DNA of 39,980 nt. Origin: a virus. A program made the position numbers and the translations under genes. Shown in pieces: positions 30,411 through 36,826 of the stretch. Position 1 is the first letter of the stretch, and each line of letters begins with the position of its first letter. The stretch is taken from positions 1 to 39,980 of IMG/VR virus record IMGVR_UViG_3300031972_001471, one strand, 5' to 3'. The notes under the pieces are model-generated. The model was given only the letters and a program-made list of their open reading frames with translations, made no database searches and had not been told where the DNA came from.

Positions 30411-30441
30411 AGGTAAGTGTTTCGACAGTGGAAGGGTTTAG
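30411..30441 (-). repeat. Remnant of the ribozyme repeat
   Basis: The block TAAACCCTTCCACTGTCGAA matches the 5' flank of ribozyme copies 1-3 up to GAAAC, but stem III, stem I and the CUGAUGA core are missing. It lies between the 39-residue and 127-residue genes, where a ribozyme would be expected. It looks like a deletion remnant. Confidence 0.65.
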
Positions 30442-30557
30442 CGACAGGCTTTGTAAGCAAGCCATACAGCGGCCACCACCCAAGCTACCCCGTAAAGCCA
30501 AAGCATATCGGGTGCTGTAAGGTCGATTGAAGGTGCGTTGACGGTGATCGTTTTCAT
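30438..30557 (-). CDS. 39-residue membrane peptide
   Basis: ATG with AGGACGCTTAACA upstream. The product is MKTITVNAPSIDLTAPDML followed by one hydrophobic helix (WLYGVAWVVAAVWLAY) and a basic end KACR. The good ribosome-binding site, clean stop within the conserved repeat block, and fit into the gap between neighbours all support it. Short membrane peptides are common among phage early genes. Function is unknown. Confidence 0.55.
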   Translation of the reverse strand: MKTITVNAPSIDLTAPDMLWLYGVAWVVAAVWLAYKACR

Positions 30558-30568
30558 TGTTAAGCGTC

Positions 30569-30754
30569 CTAGTGAGGTGAGGGAAGGTCGGGGTTAGCAG
30601 CGTTGATCAGATGAAAGGCTTTCTTGTTCTCTTTAAGCATCGACTTGATAGTGCCCTTCTTAAGGCCTGCACTTTCATCGTCCTGCAAATCATCAATCAG
30701 TACATGGGCAGTCATCAGGGCTTCCCAAACGGCTTCTAGTGCAGCATCATTCAT
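30569..30754 (-). CDS. Small acidic early protein behind a type III hammerhead
   Basis: The product has 61 residues and is helical and acidic (DAALEAVWEALMTAHVLIDDLQDDESAG, then a basic stretch KKGTIKSMLKENKKAFHLI). The ribosome-binding site AAGGAGGG lies in the predicted stem II loop of the ribozyme at 30753-30808, and the AUG is partly within stem III. Folding and cleavage could therefore control its translation. No family is recognised. Confidence 0.6.
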   Translation of the reverse strand: MNDAALEAVWEALMTAHVLIDDLQDDESAGLKKGTIKSMLKENKKAFHLINAANPDLPSPH

Positions 30755-30808
30755 TGTTTCGGCCCTCCTTAGGCCATCATCAGTGACGCGGTATCAGCGC
30801 CAGACAAT
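30753..30808 (-). ncRNA. Type III hammerhead ribozyme overlapping a start codon
   Basis: Minus-strand order is stem III AUUGU, C (cleavage predicted between 30803 and 30802), stem I UGGCGC with GCGUCA (six pairs) around UGAUACC, CUGAUGA (30783-30777), stem II GGCC with GGCC around UAAGGAG, GAAA, then stem III ACAAU. A single U sits between the core and stem II, a departure from the usual G-C closing pair that may lower activity. It resembles the type II copies in its CATCAG-type flank. Confidence 0.7.
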
Positions 30809-31200
30809 TCTGGAGGCGGCTCTGAGTGGCCATTGTAGACGCCCCTATCAAGGCGACCCTACCCCCTGCCCTTATCGGTCTCCCCACCTATCGTGTCGGT
30901 GGTTCGTGAACTGACAGTCCCAAGCTCTCTATGCCGTGGCCCTTGGTGGCCGTGATCGTCGTTTCGATGCTCATAACCTTTCATAACCGGAACAGTTCCA
31001 CAAGAGGAAATGTTAGAAAAACACAGATAAATCGTATAAGTGATTGAAAACTAACGAAACTTTGTACCTCTCATCACCCTCCCATCACCTTAGATGAACC
31101 GTTACAAGCCCGTGATGGTGTCCCTGATGGTGATCGTAATGGTCTATGAATGTGACCTATAGCGCGTGGGTGTGATGGTTGTCGTGATGGTATCCCTGAT

Positions 31201-31260
31201 GGTGCATGTGAAGGTGTATGTGAAGGTGTATGTGAAGGTGTATGTGAAGGTGTATGTGAA
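31201..31260. repeat. Five tandem 12-base repeats
   Basis: The unit GGTGTATGTGAA is repeated five times head to tail, the first copy with one change (GGTGCATGTGAA). On the minus strand the unit reads as TTCACATACACC. Any open frame here (for example Ser-His-Thr-Pro repeats) is a by-product of the repeat. Similar short repeat arrays lie near the ends of other T7-like genomes. Confidence 0.9.
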
Positions 31261-31342
31261 GGTTTCCTGAGGGTGAACATGTGTTTCCTCACAGGAATAA
31301 CAAAACAACTGATACACCGAAGCGAGAGAGCGTAAGTGTTAT

Positions 31343-31372
31343 ATTATAACAATAAGACCAATGATGGGTCGA
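31343..31372 (-). promoter_or_regulatory. Candidate host sigma-70-type early promoter
   Basis: A perfect TATAAT (31348-31343) is preceded by 18 bases and TCGACC (31372-31367), a four-of-six match to TTGACA. It lies in the gene-poor region upstream of the early genes, where a T7-like phage needs host-recognised promoters before its own polymerase is made. The TATAAT is part of the palindrome TGTTATAATATAACA. Confidence 0.4.
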
Positions 31373-31560
31373 TATGGCACCCCCACCCCCTCTAAGGGAT
31401 ACTTAATCCCCCTTCACATCAATGAAAACAACCACTTAGTAGGGCCCTGTGACGTGACTGGTGACGTGGGGCAGAGAAAAGTGTGTGTGATCGTGCCCGT
31501 GAAGGGAACTTGAAGGGGGCCGAGGGGGGATTTCGCGCGCTCTATTATAATCAAAGGGGC

Positions 31561-31728
31561 TTAGATTTTTGTGACGGAATATTCCGACCTTCGGTGGAGA
31601 CCCCCAACATCGCTCAGGCACCTTCGGTCCACCTTCACAGGCACGTACCGGGCACCACAAGAGGGGCATTGCACAGGTGCTGTGGCCGGTACCAGAGGGG
31701 TCAGGCAGAAGTTGCATGATCGGGTCAT
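31561..31728 (-). CDS. Possible small zinc-ribbon protein, first early gene
   Basis: From the ATG at 31728 the product has 55 residues: MTRSCNFCLTPLV, then VQCPSCGARYVPV and a basic end. Two CxxC pairs 14 residues apart would make a small zinc ribbon. The same frame is open upstream to an ATG at 31905 with GAGGTTAGTAG before it, but that part reads through sequence resembling low-complexity repeats. If real, this is the first gene after the promoter-like site at 31952-31973, the place of the T7 anti-restriction gene 0.3. Confidence 0.4.
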   Translation of the reverse strand: MTRSCNFCLTPLVPATAPVQCPSCGARYVPVKVDRRCLSDVGGLHRRSEYSVTKI

Positions 31729-31951
31729 GTTGAGGGTAACCTTTGGGTGTATGTGGAGGTGAGATGGAGGAGGAGACACACCCTCACAGTCCCTTCTACT
31801 AAAACCTAGCAGACACCTAAGGGGTATAGAGGTGAACCTGAGAGGGAACCTTAAAGGGTATGTGATGATATATGATATAAAGAAGTACACCTTCTCTATC
31901 ACCATCTACTAACCTCTAACATACACCTTTATATGTAACCTTTCTTTGCAC

Positions 31952-31973
31952 CTATCCTACTGTGTGGGTTAAA
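31952..31973 (-). promoter_or_regulatory. Phage RNA polymerase promoter-like site downstream of terminase
   Basis: The minus strand carries TTTAACCCACACAGTAGGAT. It points toward the early genes. A partial copy of the upstream half (TTTAACCCACCC, 31985-31996) precedes it, as at 23914-23929. Promoters near the genome ends are used for replication initiation or packaging in T7. Confidence 0.75.
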
Positions 31974-32040
31974 CCCCTCAGCACGGGTGGGTTAAATATC
32001 CAAGTCGTTGATATCTAACAGTCCTTCCCGGTTGAGGAGA

Positions 32041-32064
32041 GAGGGCCCCCGAAAGGGCCCCCTG
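32041..32064 (-). terminator. Hairpin after the large terminase gene
   Basis: The minus-strand RNA pairs GGGCCC with GGGCCC around UUUCGG, with adjoining G and C runs, followed by UCUCUCCUC. It lies seven bases after the terminase stop codon and closes the late transcription unit. It closely resembles the hairpin at 667-687. Confidence 0.7.
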
Positions 32065-32070
32065 AGAGGG

Positions 32071-33750
32071 TCATGCGAAGCGCTTCTTACGGCGTCCGCG
32101 TTTACCAAAGACGTTCTTGGTGAAGTCTATCAGTTCCTTTCGGAGCATCTTGTCTTTGTATTTCTCGACCGACTTGTTGTTGTCCTGAGCCATTTGCTCG
32201 ACCCAGTATCCAACAGCTATTGCGAGCGCGTCTAAGCGGTCGTCATGCTGTAAGGAGCCTCGGTCGCGGGTAACCCTAGTCAGCTGATAGAAGAGGCTGT
32301 AGCGCGGGTCTGAGGCGCTCTCATAGTCCTTGTTGATCAAGTCCAGATCGACGGTCAGGCGGTGTTGCATCAAGACAGGTTCGAGGGTGTCGATGATACG
32401 GAGCTCTTTCTGCTTGCTGTGCCGTACCTCCTCAATCGTGCATGGGTAGCCGATCTTGGTGAGGTGAGGTTGGAGGAGCTTGGTGAACATACCGCCACCG
32501 AAGTTCTCCTCGACAATGATGAGCTTGACGTTGTTGCGCTGGGCTGTCCGCGCCAGAGCTTCAAGGACGTCATCATCATAGCCGCCTTGGATACCCCCAG
32601 CATCGGTCAGGAAGAGTTGACCCATGAGGTGCTTCACGACAGCGAAGGAGGTTTCATCCTTACCGCGCCCTGAGGGGTCAATCGACATGATGCTTCCGGT
32701 GAACTCAGTCATCTCAGCTGAAATGAACATGGGTCGGTAGAAGCGATCTCCAGTCAGGCCGGGCGTGTGGACGTCGGACAGGATGCGCTCAGGCTCCCTA
32801 CCCCACACCAGCTTGGTTGGGCCCATCACACGGTCCAGCGCCATGACCATGAGGTCCTGTAGCTTCAGGGGGAAGCGGTAGGCATCACTGTCGGCGGTGT
32901 TGAGCATGAACTGTAGGGCGAAACCAGCGGCCCCATATGACTTCTCACGACCCTGAATGTCCTCTTCAGTGAACCGTTTGGGGTCAACCGGGGTTCCAGC
33001 TGCACAGCCGTTCTTGATCATCCGGAGAATGAACGGAGCGAGGGTGCCATTGTAGTCGTCAGGCTTGCCCGGTACGCGCACAGTCCACACGCGGATGGTG
33101 TAGCCACGCTCGGGGAGCTTCTTATACATCGACATGAAGGTCTGAGGGGTACCCAGATAGGTGACACGGGTGTGATTACCCGTCTTCAGGATGGCGTCAA
33201 ACTCCCGGACAGCTTCAGAGAGCCGTTCACGGGCGCTTTCAGTGGCTGAGTTGGACAAACTCTCAACGTCATCGGCGAGGATTTCGTCAGCACGGGAACC
33301 AGCAAGCTGACCGAAGATACCCACAGACTTGACTGAGGGGTCCTTTGACAGTTTCGCGGGACCAACGTCGAACTTATCGTTCGCATCACGCTGATCTTTG
33401 CCCGGCTTGAGGTGGTGGAGGATGGGCATACCGTAGATCAGCTGCTTGACGAACTTGGAGAAGTCGTCAGCGTAGGGCTTCGTGGCAGACACAACCATGA
33501 TCTTCCAATCGGGGTTGCAGAATAGACGCCATGCTACGAAGGCACCATAAATCCATGTCTTACCGACGCCTCGGTAGGCCATAATCATCTTCCGGCGGGG
33601 GCCATGCTGCATCCAGTACGCGATGTCGTATTGAACATCGGTCGGTTCCGGCAGGCCAAGGTATTGCCATGTGTGATAGAGGAAAAGACGGAAGTCTTTC
33701 TTCAGCTTGTCGTTGAAAACATTCTGAGGGACAGGGGATTTCTTGTCCAT
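32071..33750 (-). CDS. Terminase large subunit (T7 gp19-like)
   Basis: The product has 559 residues (T7 gp19 has 586). The ATPase has a Walker A-like MAYRGVGKTWIYG at residues 58-70 and ADEILADDVESLSNS as the acidic strand. The C-terminal nuclease begins SIDPSGRGKDETSFAVV, with further acidic residues in IVEENFGGG and DDRLDALAIAVG. It drives DNA into the procapsid and cuts concatemers. It lies at the right end of the T7-type map. AAGGAACAATCCCAC precedes the start. Confidence 0.97.
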   Translation of the reverse strand: MDKKSPVPQNVFNDKLKKDFRLFLYHTWQYLGLPEPTDVQYDIAYWMQHGPRRKMIMAYRGVGKTWIYGAFVAWRLFCNPDWKIMVVSATKPYADDFSKFVKQLIYGMPILHHLKPGKDQRDANDKFDVGPAKLSKDPSVKSVGIFGQLAGSRADEILADDVESLSNSATESARERLSEAVREFDAILKTGNHTRVTYLGTPQTFMSMYKKLPERGYTIRVWTVRVPGKPDDYNGTLAPFILRMIKNGCAAGTPVDPKRFTEEDIQGREKSYGAAGFALQFMLNTADSDAYRFPLKLQDLMVMALDRVMGPTKLVWGREPERILSDVHTPGLTGDRFYRPMFISAEMTEFTGSIMSIDPSGRGKDETSFAVVKHLMGQLFLTDAGGIQGGYDDDVLEALARTAQRNNVKLIIVEENFGGGMFTKLLQPHLTKIGYPCTIEEVRHSKQKELRIIDTLEPVLMQHRLTVDLDLINKDYESASDPRYSLFYQLTRVTRDRGSLQHDDRLDALAIAVGYWVEQMAQDNNKSVEKYKDKMLRKELIDFTKNVFGKRGRRKKRFA

Positions 33751-33875
33751 GTGGGATTGTTCCTTGTGTGGATGGGTGGACGCCCGCCTACGGTGAGGCT
33801 GTGGCAGGCATCCTGAGGTTCCCCGGCAGGGTTACCTATCAATTCAACTGAAGGCCCTGAGAGGGGCGCTCAGCG

Positions 33876-34139
33876 TTAGTAGACATCCTCATCATCAAAG
33901 GTAGGGAGAGCTTCGATCAAACCTTCCATGGGACTTCCATCAGCCAGCTCAGCTGTGATGTCGTTGTCCTTCAGGAATTTGATGGCTGTTGCGAAGTAGG
34001 CAGCGGACGCAGGGGCCCGTCCTGTGATCTCGCCTGTCCCTTTGTTGACGATAGGTACACCTTCAGTGATCACCTTGGTAAGCTCCATAGCGGTGAGGTT
34101 GTGAAGCTCTTCAAGGGCCAGCATTTTTGCTTTTGCCAT
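33876..34139 (-). CDS. Terminase small subunit (T7 gp18-like)
   Basis: The product has 87 residues (T7 gp18 has 89). An N-terminal helical part (MLALEELHNLTAMELTKVITEG) is followed by PASAAYFATAIKFLKDNDIT and an acidic tail ending FDDEDVY, typical of podoviral small terminases. In T7, gp18 recognises DNA and assists gp19. Its ATG overlaps the stop of the holin-like gene in TAATG. The 125 bases to the large subunit hold no gene that I can support. Confidence 0.88.
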   Translation of the reverse strand: MAKAKMLALEELHNLTAMELTKVITEGVPIVNKGTGEITGRAPASAAYFATAIKFLKDNDITAELADGSPMEGLIEALPTFDDEDVY

Positions 34140-34405
34140 TAGAGAAGTCCTAGTTTCTTAGTGATGATGGTGATTGCGGTAGGGACAACGATGCCAACTG
34201 CAGTGGCGAACACCCCTATACGAAGCTTGAAGTTCTCAAGTTTCTGGAGGCGTCCATCATGCTCGTCGATCTTTGTCTCGATACCAGCTTCAATGTCGTC
34301 CATCCGACGGGATGTTGAGCGACGGTCTTCCACAAGCCACTTCAGGTCACCTCGGATTTCACCGAGCATGAGCCATAGGGCGTCTGGGTTGTTGTTATCT
34401 GACAT
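34139..34405 (-). CDS. Coiled-coil protein with C-terminal membrane anchor, holin-like position
   Basis: The product has 88 residues from MSDNNNPDALWLM. Residues 10-60 form a charged helix with heptad character (GEIRGDLKWLVEDRRSTSRRMDDIEAGIETKIDEHDGRLQKLE). A single C-terminal hydrophobic helix follows (IGVFATAVGIVVPTAITII) and the end is KKLGLL. This is the layout of XhlA-type haemolysin or accessory lysis proteins. Its place between tail fibre and small terminase is that of the T7 holin gene 17.5. Function is inferred from layout and position. Confidence 0.55.
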   Translation of the reverse strand: MSDNNNPDALWLMLGEIRGDLKWLVEDRRSTSRRMDDIEAGIETKIDEHDGRLQKLENFKLRIGVFATAVGIVVPTAITIITKKLGLL

Positions 34406-34460
34406 GAGTGTGATGGTTTCTGTTGTGGGGAGCGAGAAGTTAATCCCGCCCCCGGTTGTG

Positions 34461-36767
34461 TTAACGCAGCATGCACAGTGCAACCGCATAACCCTTCGAG
34501 CTGTCGAAAGGCTGCGTGATGCGCATGACAGTGAGAGGTGAGGCTTCGGCGGTAGTGCCGTCAGGCCCTACAAGGCCACCTACAGCGACACCTTCACCCA
34601 CCCGTACATGTACCTGCCCAAGGACACCGACCGTGGTCCATGCGTCCTTACGCTCGCTGCGAGGGATGTTTGGTTGTGCAGGGTCGTAGTCAGGGTTGAG
34701 CTTCCGTTCCCGGACGATCTCACCTGTATCCTCATCGACCACGTCCTCATAGAGGGGTTCACCGAACTCACCTGTTAGGTACCGTCCACCCCATGTGAAG
34801 GGGCTGTCACCGGCCACGATGAGGGCTGTCCCAGAGACTACCCCGAGGATAGCATCACCGACCTTAGAGGGACGTACCTTGTCCCCTTCAAGGGCCACGA
34901 TAGTACCCAGAGGGATTTCCCCTTCGGTGAGGTTCTCGAACATCTCTGCATAGTCAGCAAACGTGGTTGAGCCAGAGAAGGTACCGGCTGCCGCAACGTT
35001 CCCGCTGTCTGATGCTAGCTGGATTGTTCGGTTGGCTGTTGAAGCTGCACCTGAGGATGCGTTACCCAAGACCAAAGTCCGTGGAGATGTAGTCTCAACC
35101 CGGCGGCTGGCGATGATTAGCGACTGGGCATCGGGCACGCTGCAGAGAGAACTGGACAGGATGCCTGAGACTTCACCTGTGACTTCAGATGAGGCTGACC
35201 ACAACGCGCCTGATTGGTTCGCTGTCACAGTCACTTCATCACAGCCCCCGATAAAGTTTCGAGCAGCTTCCCCAATGTGACACTGAGTGGAACCGAGGAT
35301 TGCACCGACAGAGCCGCGCATGGTTGAGACACCAGTGACGCCCGCTGCAAAGTTGTACGAAGCTGCACCACTCTCAATGTAGATGCGTGTGTCGCCATCG
35401 ACGTAACCAGAACCACCAGTGAAGCCAATAAGGCCCACCACTGTGCCAGATGCATCAATGTCCAACGTAGCAGACGCGCCGCTACCTTTACCGCCGAGGC
35501 TTTCAAATATCAGAACGCTTGCTGGGTCATAACCAACACCACCGTCGATGATGGTAAAGTTCGTGATCTCTCCTGTTTCAGTCAACGTGTAGGTGAATTT
35601 GAAGCCATAGCCCACGCCGATGAAGACGTTTGTCGAGCTGATAGCTGAGTTGTAGCCAACCTGAGTGCCTGTGGTGGTGATCTCTACATCTTTCGAGGAG
35701 ATGGCAGAGCTAAATTCACCTGACAGGACTGCCCGGATACTGCCTGCAGAGAAGCCTTTACGCCCATTGACGATACTTTCCTCACTCGCCAAGACGGCGG
35801 AGGAGTTGCCACCGACGATAGAGAGACGGCTAGCAGCAGCAAATGAGCCGTTACCATTCGCCTCAGTGGCGTTCGATGCAATGACAACAGCCCGGACGAA
35901 GGAAGCCTTAGAGCCCTTACTGGCGATCACTGCGATCTGATTGAAAGTTGTCCGACCACCGCTGCTTTCTGTCACCAGACTACCAGCTGTGTTAGGGTCA
36001 TCAACATCACCTGTGGTGTAGTCAGTCGTCGATACGGAGATGGTTGTTGGGTCATCGTTGGCTGGATAGCTTTCAGAACCCACCACCCACATACCGTTGA
36101 TGTAGCAAGCGAGTTGGGGGATTGCATCAACAGCGAATGTGTAACCCTCAAGGTCCACGATCTCACCTGCCAGAAGGCTATCGAGGGCTGTGAACAGGGC
36201 TGTCTCGTTCGTGACACCATCGCCAACCATCGAGTAGGATGTGATGTAGTGGGCACGCGCTGTTGCAAGCGTGTCACGGATGGCCTCAACTTCATCAGTT
36301 GCTGCGATGGCCTGCGCCAGTTGAGAGCTCATAGCTGTCTCTGCCCACAGCTTCGTCACAGCGTCTTGGTTCGCCGTAGGGTCACCGACGGAACTAATGC
36401 GCCGCCCTGAAGCAGATAGTGAGCCATCACCGATCACGCTCAGAGTATACCCTGTCAGGTCCACCGCTTCCTGCATGATGTGGAGCAGTTGAGTGTCGGC
36501 GAGGTTAAGATCATCCTCAACGAGAACAGACCCGTCGGAGAACTCGACCAAGCGAGATCGCTCAGTCTCCCGTGAGATGACAACTGTTGTCCCTGATGCA
36601 GGGGCTTCAGTGATGCTGATAGCCTTCTCACCAGTGAATGTGAAGTCGACGTCAGAACCATCAACCCGCACAGCGACGTAGTCTGAGCTGAGGTAATCGA
36701 ATTGGAATGTGTAGTTGGTTGTTGAACCGTCCCCCACGTAGGAGACGATTGTTGGTTGTACCGTCAT
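34461..36767 (-). CDS. Tail fibre protein with T7-type N-terminus and intramolecular-protease-like C-terminus
   Basis: The product has 768 residues from MTVQPTIVSYVGDG, which has GGAG upstream; an earlier ATG lacks a ribosome-binding site. Residues 1-150 match the T7 gp17 N-terminal domain that binds the tail (YTFQFDYLSSDYVAVRVDG, EDDLNLADTQLLHIMQEA). The middle is Ser/Ala/Gly-rich with short repeats suggesting a beta-helix. Residues 600-768 (FADYAEMFENLTEGEIPLGTIV, VVSGTALIVAGDSPFTW, WTTVGVLGQVHVRVGEG) resemble the Peptidase_G2 self-cleaving chaperone domain. It probably determines host recognition. Confidence 0.88.
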   Translation of the reverse strand: MTVQPTIVSYVGDGSTTNYTFQFDYLSSDYVAVRVDGSDVDFTFTGEKAISITEAPASGTTVVISRETERSRLVEFSDGSVLVEDDLNLADTQLLHIMQEAVDLTGYTLSVIGDGSLSASGRRISSVGDPTANQDAVTKLWAETAMSSQLAQAIAATDEVEAIRDTLATARAHYITSYSMVGDGVTNETALFTALDSLLAGEIVDLEGYTFAVDAIPQLACYINGMWVVGSESYPANDDPTTISVSTTDYTTGDVDDPNTAGSLVTESSGGRTTFNQIAVIASKGSKASFVRAVVIASNATEANGNGSFAAASRLSIVGGNSSAVLASEESIVNGRKGFSAGSIRAVLSGEFSSAISSKDVEITTTGTQVGYNSAISSTNVFIGVGYGFKFTYTLTETGEITNFTIIDGGVGYDPASVLIFESLGGKGSGASATLDIDASGTVVGLIGFTGGSGYVDGDTRIYIESGAASYNFAAGVTGVSTMRGSVGAILGSTQCHIGEAARNFIGGCDEVTVTANQSGALWSASSEVTGEVSGILSSSLCSVPDAQSLIIASRRVETTSPRTLVLGNASSGAASTANRTIQLASDSGNVAAAGTFSGSTTFADYAEMFENLTEGEIPLGTIVALEGDKVRPSKVGDAILGVVSGTALIVAGDSPFTWGGRYLTGEFGEPLYEDVVDEDTGEIVRERKLNPDYDPAQPNIPRSERKDAWTTVGVLGQVHVRVGEGVAVGGLVGPDGTTAEASPLTVMRITQPFDSSKGYAVALCMLR

Positions 36768-36794
36768 GCGGAACTCCATTGTTGTAAGAGGAAC

Positions 36795-36820
36795 CCCCGC
36801 ACAGTGTGAGCTGCGCGAGG
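36795..36820 (-). terminator. Hairpin between the gp16-like and tail fibre genes
   Basis: The minus-strand RNA pairs CCUCGCGCAG with CUGUGCGGGG (10 bp, with G-U pairs) around CUCACA, then GUUCCUCUU. It lies seven bases after the gp16-like stop codon and 28 bases before the tail fibre start. Partial termination or mRNA processing are both possible. Confidence 0.6.
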
Positions 36821-36826
36821 AGTTGT

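Larger units (their letters stand above)
30810..31560. other. Repeat-rich region with few or no genes, likely near the physical genome ends
   Basis: I see no convincing gene here. The stretch holds five 12-base tandem repeats (31201-31260), two copies of a 20-base element containing TATCCCTGATGG or TGTCCCTGATGG (about 31110-31200), an AT-rich palindrome (31339-31352) with a candidate host promoter, and several small hairpins. It lies between terminase and the first early genes, where T7 relatives carry terminal repeats and host-type promoters. Confidence 0.6.

Noticed and set aside
31201-31260. CRISPR-like array
   Set aside because: The units are contiguous 12-mers without spacers, and no cas genes are present in the window.
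31074-31292. Reading frame with Ser-His-Thr-Pro repeats
   Set aside because: It is a translation of the 12-base tandem repeat and has no support as a protein.
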